From Gracilaria gracilis (lineage: Eukaryota > Rhodophyta > Florideophyceae > Gracilariales > Gracilariaceae): a stretch of DNA of 64,000 nucleotides. Shown piece by piece: positions 44,131 through 54,809 of the stretch (its first letter is position 1; each line of letters opens with the position of its first letter). The position numbers and the translations under genes were made by a program. The notes beneath the pieces were generated by a model, which worked only from the letters and a program-made list of their open reading frames with translations, ran no database searches and had not been told where the DNA came from. The DNA is taken from the NCBI GenBank assembly GCA_030374805.1, contig JARGSG010000195.1, forward strand, positions 124,001 through 188,000, written 5' to 3'.

Positions 44131-45114
44131 GGTGCCATACCAATGCTCGGTGGTTGTAGTACCAAGGCTTTGGAAAGATTTGAAGCTGACATTTCTAAAC
44201 TTGCACCGCAAGGTCCTGCTCATTGTCAGTCTGAAGCCTTTCGTATTGGATTGCTACGTAAGGTCGTTGTCGGCAACACTTGGGCGACTCTCCCCATTGC
44301 ACGTTTGGATACTGAACAACTCAATTTCCAAGAGTTCTACACCCAATTGGAATGTGCCATCCAACGTGAGAATGAAGATAAGATAGCTCGGAAGGAACCC
44401 AACCCATTTGGTTCCTTATCCAAGTCCAAACTGTTCAACACAAATTACAATTCTGGCCCTCCCGCTCGTTACGGTCGATGCAAGCATAGTCGAAAGAACT
44501 ATCGAAAGAACTATCGCTTCTGCAAGAATGTAATTTGCTTTGGATGTGGTGAAGAAAATCAGGTAATCAGAAATTGTAAGAATCTCCAGGATCTTGCCAC
44601 AGTCGCCTCCCGTAAGGTACAACACCTTCAACGTTCTGGTAAATTCAACTTACAGAACAAAGCCCTCAAATACGTACTGTACGATCTTTGCACCCAAACC
44701 CAGGATGGTAGTGAGGATGAATCAGATTTTGAAGACCCGAACACATTCTTAGAAACAAAGAATGAGCCCGATGATGCCTTAGAGGCTAATGAAGAAGGAG
44801 ATTCTGACTCAGTCGAAATCATTGACGAACAACCCGATCTTTTCAAGACTTGCTACACACAATTTGACATCGACAACTCCACTTCACCTCTGGACTTTGG
44901 CCAAACTCGCATAGACGCACTGCAACGCAAACTTCAGAGTGTCCCAAAAGGTAGATCACATAAACTTCGAAGGAATTTGAAACGCAAATTTACGTTGTTT
45001 TTGGTATCAAAGGACAAGTTGGAATTCTCTTGTAATGAGAAATTTAATGGTGGGAGTCTCCATATTTGCGCACAACGCTCTGCCATTGGTCATAAGCAAG
45101 TTAAAGCATATTGA
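44130..45114 (+). pseudogene. Copia gag and zinc knuckle
   Basis: A continuous frame encodes gag-like helices (RLDTEQLNFQEFYTQLECAI) and a zinc knuckle CFGCGEENQVIRNC in which the usual His is Gln (CX2CX4QX4C). Acidic linkers and the start of the protease region follow. A TGA at 45112 ends the ORF; the same frame goes on at 45115. Gag would coat element RNA. Confidence 0.7.
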
Positions 45115-46026
45115 ACTAAGTACGGTATCGAAATGAAGAAACGCAAGAGCAACATTCTGTTTCGCTTGGGAGACAACACTTTCAACAGCATTGCTCAAAT
45201 CCCCATCCGAATCTTCGCATCGCAAGGACGCATCATGAAGCTAGCGGTCGACGTTATTGATTGTGATATTCCATTTCTACTTGGCCTAGACTTGCTTGAT
45301 CGAGAAAAGATCTACATCAACAATGTCGACAACCTGTTGGTGTGCAAGAATGGATGGGAAATGCCTTTGACACGTAAATTGGGACACATCTTTCTCGAGA
45401 TGAATGAATTTCAAACGTTATTCAGCAAAAATGAGCTACGTCGTTTGCATCTTCACTCCTATCATCCATCAGTGGAAAAGCTCTTCAATCTCCTCAAACG
45501 AGCTAAACTAGAAGAAGCAAACAAAGAGACAAGAGAATTGCTTACTTCCATGAGCAAAGCTTCCCAGACGTGTCAACGTTTCACTCCAGAACCACAGCGC
45601 TTTCGCGTTTCATTCCCACATGGTGTAATCTTCAACCATGATCTAGCTATGGACTTAGTTAAAATTAGTAAGAAGGCCGTGTTACATATAATTGATATTC
45701 ACACACACTTCGGTGCCGCTCGATTCTTCGATGGACAATCACTGGAGTATATCTGGAATACTTTTCTCAACTGTTCGGATCAGGTGTACACTGGATACCC
45801 GGACTCGATCCGTTGTGATCAAGGATCTGTTTTCACTTCGCCGAAGTGGAAATACAAACTGGATGAATTTGGAATTGACTTTCGCCTTCCTGGCGTGGAA
45901 AGCCATAACTCAATCGGTGCCGGTGAACGTTATCACGAACCCCTACGTCGTATCTTTAACAAATTGAATACGATGCAGATATTGAAAATGATGATCTTAT
46001 TCTCGCTACAGCTGTCAAAGCTATGA
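45115..46026 (+). pseudogene. Copia protease end and integrase
   Basis: It begins with the C-terminal protease block (DCDIPFLLGLDLLDRE). A pre-integrase segment (HLHSYHPSVEKLFNLL) follows. The integrase core has DLAMDLVKI, RCDQGSVFTSPKWK and AGERYHEPLRR, giving the D,D,E set. The frame is broken after about 46000, where two stops occur in quick succession. Confidence 0.75.
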
Positions 46027-46160
46027 ACGATACCATGAACCCTGAAGGCCTCGTTCCATCCCTTCTCGCATTTGGAGTTCTGCCCCGTTTTCAAGGCATT
46101 CACAATCAACTGTCAGACCAGGAAGAGCGCATGCAAGCTCTGTTAACCGCTCTTTAAGAA

Positions 46161-47218
46161 ATGGAAATCATTTCAAATGAACTAAGTTTGAACACTGCCC
46201 TGGACTCACGTCTACCAGAAGCAGTTTACCATGACTCTAGTTCCGGTTACATGGTACTCATCTTTCAAGAAAACGTTACCCCAAACTGGACAGTACCCTC
46301 CAAAGTCACCCGTATTGAAAGCAAGCAGATTTTCGTGCAGAAAGAGAATGGTGAAAAACAACATAGCGTCCATCAAGCTAAGCCACACGTAAACGAAAAC
46401 TCTAATGAACAATTAGAGAATTCCAAATCAGTACCGAATAACATGGAGCATTTACTCAATTACTGCTTCTCTCAATTCAACACATTTATAACCGAAGTTC
46501 TGAAACGAAACCACTCCCGTAAAGACTCTCCTGGATTCTTGAAAGCCAAGAAAAGGAAACTGAAGGATTAGTGAAACGAAGAACTTGGAAGGAAGTTAGT
46601 AAATCTGAAGTACCAACCGACGCCAATATCATTGGATCCCGATTCGTTTATTCAATTAAGAATCATGGAACCCCTGATGAACTATTCAAAGCTCGGCTCC
46701 TAGCACAACGTTTTTCTGATATGGATCAGAATTATTTAGTACATAATGGCACCACAGTAAGGCATAGTACGGTTCGCATTATCCTGTCGATCGCAGCGAT
46801 TTTCGGTTGGAAAGTATGGAGCCATGACGTCACTCAGGCGTACATTCAAAGCAGTCAGAACCTAGCAAGAGGAGTGTACTTGAAATCTTTTAAGGAAATG
46901 AATCTAACCGAAGGAACTATGCTTCAATTAAGTAAATCTCTCTACGGTTTACCAGATGCTAGTGATTACTGGAATGTAACTTCGTTTTACGAACGCAAGC
47001 ACGACGCCTTCATTGGACTAGTTAGATCCTACGTCGACGATTCAATCATCACTGGGGACAAAGAATTTCTCCACATTAGTGAGAAAACATTGGAACGTTT
47101 GGAATCCCGAGAAAGGGAAATGGATAGTTTCAAGTTTGCTGGAACGCAAGTGGAAACTGGAAAAAAGTTATATAATTCATCAGAAGGACTTTTCGAACAG
47201 GCTGCTACCTCCCAATGA
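46161..47218 (+). pseudogene. Copia reverse transcriptase
   Basis: The linker ORF 46161-46571 leads with a frame change into RT (46571-47218). Motifs: GSRFVYSIKNHG, FKARLLAQRF, SHDVTQAYIQSS (first catalytic Asp), LQLSKSLYGLPDASDYW and VRSYVDDSIITGD (YVDD). The order IN before RT defines Ty1/copia. The C-terminal connection domain is shifted out of frame after 47218. Confidence 0.85.
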
Positions 47219-47219
47219 C

Positions 47220-47858
47220 TCAGGACGCTATACCGAATTTCGTTCCAAGAGAGCACAATTAGATTGGCTCGTTTATTCTTACCCACACATTTCTTTTCAC
47301 GTTATCAAATATGCACAAATTACTGCCGAAAAGTTTACCATAAACGATGGGAAATGAATGAAGAAAATGATTAAGCAGATCAAGAACGCTGACCCGCTTT
47401 GCATGAAGTTCTTCACCTTTGATTTATAATCACTACACATTAGGACTTATAGTGACTCTTCGTTTGCAAATAATGATGATTTCAAATCACAGCTTGGATA
47501 TATCATTTTACTCGCTGACAAGTACAACAATTGTAACATCATTAAGATCAACAGTTATAAGAGTCGCCGTGTTGTGAGATCAGTATTAGGAGGTGAAGTG
47601 TATGCGTTTGCAGACACATTTGAAATTGGATTTACTTTGAAGAACGACTTAGGACGCATACTCGGAAGGAATATTCCGATCGAGATGTTCACGGATTCAA
47701 TGAGTCTTTTTAACGTCATAACAACGTTATCCGAGACTGCTGAAAAGCGTTGTCTCATTGATATAAGCTCTGTTGGAGAAGATTATGAACGTCACGAAAT
47801 TTTGGACGTCTGTTTTTTTCGCTCTGAATACAATCAGGCAGATTATTCTCTAAGTTAA
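47220..47858 (+). pseudogene. Copia RNase H
   Basis: RNase H motifs lie across a frame change: TYSDSSFANN (near 47450), VLGGEVYAFADTFE, MFTDSMSLFN and YNQADYSLS. They match the copia D,E,D pattern. TAA stops lie near 47427 and at the end (47856). Confidence 0.75.
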
Positions 47859-48270
47859 CTAACAATAATGTTTTCGCAAACATATTACTTTGAAACAAAT
47901 TTGAGCATCCGAGTGAGCAGGAGCTTGTTAAAAATTAGAACACTAAATAATATATGTTTTACAATATAGTTCGGTTCATTAAAAGAGCAATTGTAGCCAT
48001 ATCAGGCGTTAGCCTAACTGCGTGAATTGCACTTTTTGAGAGAATAACTTAACAAAAAATTACGAACGTAGACAAACTGTCCATTTTTCCCAGAGTAGTC
48101 GTTAAGTAGTATAGAAGGTAAAAAGGTTAAGACAGATAGGCAACTTTATTTTAACGAGGACACTCACACTCAGTCATCGGCTACCAGTTCTATTTTATTC
48201 AAACTTTCAAATGCGCAATTGCGAAACAGACAGAGAGATGATTTCTTGTCTTTTTTTAGCGTCACATAGT

Positions 48271-49081
48271 TTGTGAAACTTATTTCTAGCGAACCTTGGC
48301 CAAGTAAGAGGCAAATGTTAGCTTTTGATTTAAATGGTAAAATTTTTCTCTACAGCATATGCATTTTGGTACTTTTACAAGGATTTTTTACGTTGTCTAA
48401 CAAAATTTTAAATGTTTTATTTGTTTTATTTGGAAGCCTTATTTTGTTTTTGAGTGTTATTTCTTGCATTAAAAACTTCCAAGTATGTTGTTTTGTTGCA
48501 TGGCTTACTGCTAGATGAGAATTTTTGTATGCGTGGCTGTTTGATTTATTGCTCAAAAAGTAGCAGCAAAAGCATCGCTTTTTTTGAGTCTCATGATTGT
48601 GAAGTTACAGAATGTTGATGGAGCTGGAATTCATTTTCTACCTGCGTACAAAGATTAGAATAATGGCCTTGATTTGAAAATAAAAAAGGCCTGGATTTTT
48701 GGGGGTTTAAAAAGTGGAAGAAATCGTTATGTAAAAAGTGTTCATGTGTCCGACACATGGTGACTGAAATTTTTCCAACGTTTTAAGTTCCTTGAGCTCA
48801 CTTGATTTGGGCGTGTACGTGTGAACGTTGGGAATGGCAATTTTGATAAGTGCGTAGATATGAAGAGAGCTGGAGTACGTTTGACAAGTTAGCAATGCTA
48901 CTAAAATGGAATTGTATCTGTGCGTTAACTTTTTATTATTTTTGGTAATTGTGTTGCGACATATAAACGGATTTGAATTGAGCATCACGTAAATACTGAT
49001 TGAGCGCGGAAGGCAACGACCGGCGGCAATCGATCGGTGGCGCTTGGAGAGCATTTTTTTCATGGGTGTCATTGTTGAGGG
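48271..49081. other. AT-rich, no convincing gene
   Basis: A hydrophobic ORF (48273-48518) and others are typical of AT-rich non-coding DNA. Confidence 0.5.
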
Positions 49082-49089
49082 TTAAGCAG

Positions 49090-51951
49090 CAGGGGCGTAT
49101 TTGTGACTACAATTTTCTTGTAGTTCGGAGTCATAAAGTCACGCAATTTTGCCAGTAGTCAAGACAAAAGTAGTCGAGATATAGTCACAACACATATGTC
49201 GTATGTTCCGGGGATACTTTGTTCCGTTGGTAGCTGAGAGTTCTCTAAAATCTTCCGGGCAACCTTTAAAACCGTTCTACGAAAGGCCGAAGCGCGGGGA
49301 TGCAATAAGCTGTTCTGAAGAGGCTGACATGTTTCTATTTCAGACATCACAAAGGCTCTTATAATCTCTGTCATTTCCAACGTTCCAGACAGCAGCGACT
49401 GCCTCTGCCGCCCTTCAGTGCTTCCAAGGTCACTGAAGAGACGTTCTGCCGGTGCAGATGAAGCCTTTGCAGATAGTGCTGCTCGTGCAATTCTGTTAAA
49501 CGGCACAGGGTTGATCAGACCCGCACGCTCGTTCGCACATTTCCAGAACTTCAACGCTATGCCGGGCTGTCGTCTTCCATTGCTCTGCAACGTTGTGTAT
49601 AGTTCCTTTTAAAAAAAACTAAAAACAACTTTCAATTCCTCTCCATGGTTCACTAAGGAGTTATCCAATTCTATGGCCTCCCGCACAACTGCGCTGCCAA
49701 TAATTGTTCTGTATGCTTCTTTGTCGCCTTCATCGCCATCTAAAAAGTCAAATCCACATTCATTGACGTCCAGAAGGGCGGCAATATGAAAAAGCAGCAC
49801 CCTTTTAGACTCTCTTATAGCCGGTGGTGGTGTATAGGCGTACTCGTCTTCTATACTCTCTTCATTCTCGTCGCCACTAGGCGGGCACCATGAAGCTGCA
49901 TAATCATCAACCGGTTCCCAGAGTAGACCTAATCGTGCTTTTATTCTATCTGCTAATTTGACGGCCAATGTCCTTGCCTGATAGTGAATCAGTTTGGTCT
50001 TCCGTGCTTCGTCCCTTTCCTTGTCTGCTACTGCAGAACTAACACGAACTGGAAGGGCACAGTTTGAAGAAAGATCGGCATCATTATCGTAATCAAGATC
50101 CAGGAAGGGCCCCTCCTCCTGATACTCAAAGACTGTCATTCTACCGGCCATAATATTAAGATTCTCAAACAATTCTCTTAACAGGCGTCGCGTTCGTGAA
50201 AGCGTAACCTTCTTATCCGCTTCTAGCTGTCGGGCTACACGCCTCACCTCACCCAGTACAACTATATATTCCGAAAGCGTATTCTGTTGCTCAGTAGTTA
50301 AATGCGGAAGTACGTCTCTCCCAATGTTAAGCTCCGAAGACACAGAGAGAATATTGTTCACTCTCGTGAAGTAAGTCAGCATAGCTCCAAGTTTAGAGTG
50401 CCATCTTGTAGGGATGTCGCTTCAATTTTTGAATGCGGTCGCAAGTGATTCTTTCATCCAATTGCTTCTGAATGAGTAACTGAGATGCCTTAGGGTGTTG
50501 GTGGAAGTAAGTCGTCACGCTATCAACGTAATCCATCATATTCTGCCACGCTGTTCCGGCCTTGAACACATCTTTTACTACGAGTGCAAGTGTATGAACT
50601 ACACATCTGACTGACCCAACATAATTCGTCATCAAATCCACTGCGAACGCGGTCGCTGCCTCGTTGTCCCTGGTAGCTGAGAATACATGAATATCATCAC
50701 TTTCTACGATTGGGCTTTGGTCTAGAACCTCTTCCATAATAGTACGTAGCTGTTCCCCATTCTTAGAAGAGCACCGTATATTCAATGTAGATACTGGCAA
50801 ACATCGCATAACCCAATGCTTGTCAATGTAGTGCCATGTCATCCCAATTATGGGAGCGCCTAACGCCGCGCTCCAGCCGTCTACAGTAATGCACCCCGTC
50901 ATAACATCTTTGACAGATACTTTTAGAATGGAGCAAACAGCCTTGTATGTTACTAAAAGGTGAGCGTCCAGAGATGTCTTGCTGCAAAAATGCAGACGTC
51001 CACCACAGACATCAATGAGGCCTTGAAGCATGGGCGATCCCAGCTTGGAAATTGATGACTCACTTGCACAAGCAAAAAGCACAATGCCGACTGTCTGCAA
51101 CAGTTTTGGGTCCACAGAACGAATTCGGCAGTTGCCAAGCACGCTTGTAGAATTAAAATTCGTATCAGATTTTTTGAAGAAGCTAGACACAGAACGCGTA
51201 GCTTGCTGTTTTTCGTAACGTTTCTTCTCTTGTAGGATTATACTCTGAATTTCTTTGGCTGGCGACAGCGAAAGATTTATTCTCTGCAAATTGTTGGGAA
51301 GATTAGTATGCCTTATACGGTAGTGCTTGATAATATTTGACGTGGACCTGTTCTGGTTTATCGCTTCTTGATATTCACAGATGCAGCATTGAAAACCTGG
51401 CTTTTGATCCCGTTTTGGAAATGCAGGCAGCGTGATTACTTTACAAAGATGACTTAAAAGGACTGGTTTTGTTTTTATGTCCACCTCTGCGACGCATTTG
51501 TTGCTGTTTTTGTCTCGCCACAAGTATTTTCGCGTTGCGCTCGAGATTGAAAGATGTTACTTGCTGAGCAACGACATTGGCTGCGCCTTGGCTTTGCCCA
51601 GGTGCACCACTGGTGGGAGACAAACGATTCTGTGTGGTCATGTTGGCCTGAATTATATTCTGACAGATGAAAAGAATATGGGTTACGATCAGTTTGACGA
51701 AATGCTGGCGGACAAAGTGCGACAGGGAAGGTAAAGCTCTGTTCTGTGCGGCCGACGGCGATGTCTAACTGCTTGAGAACGTCAAAAGATCATCTCACGG
51801 CTCGTAAAAGCCACACTACGTGTACATGTCTATGAAATGCCATCAGAGACGGTGTCGACTACTTTTGGTGACTATCGATAAAAAAGCGAAGTCAGTCAGT
51901 CATAGTCACGATAAAAAAAGCTGTAGTCAGTCATTCACCGATACGGGCCTG
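49090..51951 (-). mobile_element. hAT transposon with 8-bp target duplication
   Basis: The ends are CAGGGGCGTAT and ATACGGGCCTG, an 11-bp inverted repeat with two mismatches. TTAAGCAG flanks both sides exactly (49082-49089 and 51952-51959), the 8-bp duplication expected of hAT. Subterminal GTGACTA/TAGTCAC words recur near both ends. The transposase gene fills the interior. Confidence 0.92.
49159..51641 (-). pseudogene. hAT transposase with BED finger, frameshifted
   Basis: The N-terminal BED-type finger has FQCCICEYQEA and a KHYRIRH pair. The central part has MTGCITVDGWSAALGAPIIGM (first catalytic Asp region) and VRCVVHTLALVVKDVF. A frameshift near 50410 moves on to TRWHSKLGAMLTYF. The C-terminal dimerisation domain has FNRIARAALSAKASSAPAERLFSDLG. 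A TAA at about 49610 lies in a run of eight T. A frame change near 51520 also affects the N-terminus. The insertion looks fairly young because the target duplication is perfect, but the gene is dead. Confidence 0.88.
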
Positions 51952-51959
51952 TTAAGCAG

Positions 51960-52680
51960 TGCAGTACTGCTCGCAATTTGATATATAAAAGCACGGTGGG
52001 GAAAATCATTGAATTGGTTGTGAGGATGCGTGTGGATGTGGGGTGACGGGCGGTGAGCGTGACAGTTTTGAGCGTCACATTTGAAAGGAGCGCCAAGGGC
52101 ATGGATGAATGGGATGATGGTTCGAAAAACAGCGAGAAGGTGTGTGTCTTTAGTTGTGCATGAGCAGCATGACAAGGGCCTTGTGTGGCATTGAGAGAAT
52201 AGTGATAAATCAAAATGAATAAGGTTAGTACTGTATTGAGTAATTGATTTTGAAGCACGGATTGGATAAAGCTTGTTTTCTTTTTCTTTTGTGGGTATGA
52301 ATTGTGTGTACGCACTGCGATTGTGGGCAGATGTGGGCAGAATGGCAGTGGGTACACATAATATTGTTTACAGTGGTTGAAGGTTTGCGTGGGCATCTAT
52401 TTTGTTTATGTTGGTGGTAGATACGTAGCTAGCATTGGGTTTTTAAGGGTGCAGGGGAAAAGTTGTAAGGCAGAGAGAGGAGGGTAGCGTACTGGGGGGG
52501 TTGAACGCTGCTGACATGTGCAAGAGTGGGAGCGATTTGGAGTGGGTACCGTTACCAACGGCGCCCTAAAAATGGGAGCGGAGATATTTGGAAGGAAGCA
52601 GAGCGGAAAACAAAGCGGATGGATTTGATTAGGTTGCGGTATGATATCTACGATACAGATGTGGTACGATTCGGGCGCGA
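51960..52680. other. No gene seen
   Basis: G/T-rich spacer between the hAT element and the GC-rich host region. Confidence 0.5.
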
Positions 52681-53452
52681 ATCAAAGAGCAATGGGCAGC
52701 GGCGCTTTTGAGGGTGCGGGAAGGGCGGTGCATCGGCGACACGCGACGTTTCCAAAAAGTGAGCGAGAGCGGCTCGCAGGCGCGCTCACTTGCACCAAGC
52801 GCGCGGCGGTGCCATTAACAATGAACATTCGCGCGTGGTGGCGTGCCGGCTCACTGTGAGCCGGTGCGTGCGACGGGCGCGCCACTAAAAAAGCGGCGGC
52901 GGGTAGAAACGCGCGCGTGCTGACGTCAACCAACACGAGCACGCAGCGCGGCGCGGCGCGGCGCGGCGCGGCGCGCATGCAGCGCGCGCGCGCGCGCGCG
53001 TTCGGTTGACGGATGGCGGTTATTCTTGGCTGCGCGCGCGCGCGTTCATTGGTTCCCGCAGCGCCGATTTTTTGCGCGCGCCGCCCGTGGCCGGGACAGC
53101 GCGCGTTGCGGCGCCGCCGCGCGTGCTGCGCGCGCGCCGCCCCCGACCCGCCGCTCTACGCCCGCGCGCCGCGCGCGCCGCCCGACGCGCTATACGCAGT
53201 ACCAGCGCCCCCCGTGCGCGCGCGCGCACAGCGCTATAAGACGACTCTACTAGCGCCTCGCGCCTGCGCGCACCGACACCCCTCTTCCTCCCTTATTTAC
53301 ATCTCCCCCCCCCCCCCACCCCCCCCGTCCCTCTTTCTCCTCCCTCGTCCCCCTCCTCTCTTACCCAACCCCCCACCCCCCCCCCTTTCCACCTTCCATC
53401 TTTTCCCTTCCCTTCCCCTCCCCCCCTTCCCCCCCCTCCCACCGCCGCCGCC
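52681..53452. other. GC-rich, CpG-dense 5' region
   Basis: It contains GCGCG runs (52945-53005) and poly-C tracts (53303-53445) and leads to the zinc-finger gene. The CpG density suggests an unmethylated promoter. The Arg/Ala ORFs here are shadows. Confidence 0.5.
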
Positions 53453-54097
53453 ATGGGCGCGCCGCACCGCTGCACGCACCCCGGCTGCTCCAAGCAGTTT
53501 GACCGCAAGTACAACCTCAAGTGCCACCTGCGCATCCACTCGGACGAGAAGCCGTACCGCTGCACGTACGCGCACTGCCCGCGTCGCTTCCGCTGGAAGT
53601 CGTCGCTCAACCACCACCTACTCAGCCTGGATCACACGTCGCGCAAGGAGCGCCAGGAGCGTCTACGCCGGCGCCGTCAATCTCGCGCCGCGTCCGCCGC
53701 GTCGCGCGCGCCCACCACATCACCCAACCACCACCCGCCGCCGCCGCAGCCGCAACCGCCGCCGCCGCGACCGTCGTCGTCGTCGTCGCCGTACGCCACG
53801 CCGCCGCCTCAGCCGCCGCCGCCGTCGTCGCTCACGCTCGCGCCCACGGAGCGCGTGGGCGGCGGCGGCGGCGTGGTGTCGTCGTTGTCGTTCGAGCTGG
53901 GCGCCAGCTGTCGCGTGGACGGCTTGCCGTCGCCCGTGGGCGTGCTGCCGTCGCCCACGGACGTGATGGCCGAGCCGTTCCGGTCGGCGCCAGTGCTGGT
54001 CAAGCCGCCTGTGCCGCCGCCGCTGCTGGCCGTGTTCGACGACGGCGCCATGGCTGCGCCGCAGCTGGACGCGCTGTATCAGACTCTTCTGTTCTAG
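53453..54097 (+). CDS. C2H2 zinc-finger protein
   Basis: Two adjacent C2H2 fingers fill residues 5-60: HRCTHPGCSKQFDRKYNLKC with HLRIH, and YRCTYAHCPRRFRWKSSLNH with HLLSLDH. A short linker (SDEKPY) joins them, close to the TGEKPY consensus, so they should bind DNA. A basic stretch follows (RKERQERLRRRRQ), then a Ser/Pro/Ala-rich tail with a likely C-terminal helix. The ATG sits in a strong Kozak context (GCCGCCGCCATGG). No intron is needed. It is probably a nuclear transcription factor. It converges with the GTF3C5 gene. Confidence 0.85.
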   Translation: MGAPHRCTHPGCSKQFDRKYNLKCHLRIHSDEKPYRCTYAHCPRRFRWKSSLNHHLLSLDHTSRKERQERLRRRRQSRAASAASRAPTTSPNHHPPPPQPQPPPPRPSSSSSPYATPPPQPPPPSSLTLAPTERVGGGGGVVSSLSFELGASCRVDGLPSPVGVLPSPTDVMAEPFRSAPVLVKPPVPPPLLAVFDDGAMAAPQLDALYQTLLF

Positions 54098-54127
54098 ACG
54101 GCGCGCTTGCGCCTTGTATAAATTGTT

Positions 54128-54216
54128 TGTTTGTTTGTGTGTGTGTGTGTGTGAGTGAGTGAGCGAGCGAGCGAGAGAGTGAGTGAGTTGAGTGAGTGTG
54201 TGTGTGTGTGTGTGTG
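54128..54216. repeat. GT and GAGT microsatellites
   Basis: (TTTG)n, (GT)n, GAGT and GAGC units follow the zinc-finger stop codon. Confidence 0.9.
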
Positions 54217-54734
54217 TTCGTACGTAATTGATATGTATATAATGTATCTACTGTAGAAGTAGAGAGGCACGAGCCGGCGCCATTCCCGGGCGCGGTAGAT
54301 ATACCGTTGGTACCTTCAGCAAATCAATAGCTGTGTGATACAGTAGAGTGTGTTGTAGACAGAAACCACCACTGTGGCACTGCTGTCAAGTGTATGAACG
54401 GCTTGGCGACGGCTAGATAGATACGCGCTTTGCTTCCGTGCTGCCGGCTGCTTCCGTGCTTCCGAGCGCGCCGTCCGGACAGGCGCGCGCGCGCGGCACA
54501 GCGCACGGCTGTGGCGAGGCGCGGCGCGGCGCGTCGCGTGCCGCCCACGCGCCGCCTTCCCTGTTCCCATATATCCCTAACCCACGTACAGGCCATGTCT
54601 GCTGTCCGCTGCGCTGCCGCGCCGCCCCCCCCCCCCAAAAAAACCTAACTCGCCTCACGCAACGTTCTCCGCCGCGCGCCGCGCTGTGTGTTCCGCCCCA
54701 TCCCCCACCCCCCACCCCCCCCATCCCCCCCTCC

Positions 54735-54736
<2 letters not shown>

Positions 54737-54783
<47 letters not shown>
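54737..54783. repeat. (CA)n microsatellite
   Basis: About 22 CA units between the convergent genes. Confidence 0.95.
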
Positions 54784-54785
<2 letters not shown>

Positions 54786-54809
54786 GCGCATGCTGTCCCG
54801 CACCCTCTC

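Larger units (their letters stand above)
44130..48270 (+). mobile_element. Ty1/copia retrotransposon, 5' truncated
   Basis: Gag-PR-IN-RT-RH in order. A purine tract (GAGTGAGCAGGAG, 47911-47923) precedes TGTTAAAAATTAGAAC at 47926, the likely 3' LTR start. No 5' LTR copy was found, so the left end is truncated. The right boundary is a guess. Confidence 0.65.

Noticed and set aside
48273-48518. Hydrophobic 81-residue ORF as a membrane protein
   Set aside because: AT-rich DNA gives Phe/Leu/Ile-rich ORFs by chance; no other support.
53013-53966. 317-codon Arg/Pro-rich ORF overlapping the zinc-finger gene
   Set aside because: Shifted frame of the zinc-finger gene in GC-rich DNA.
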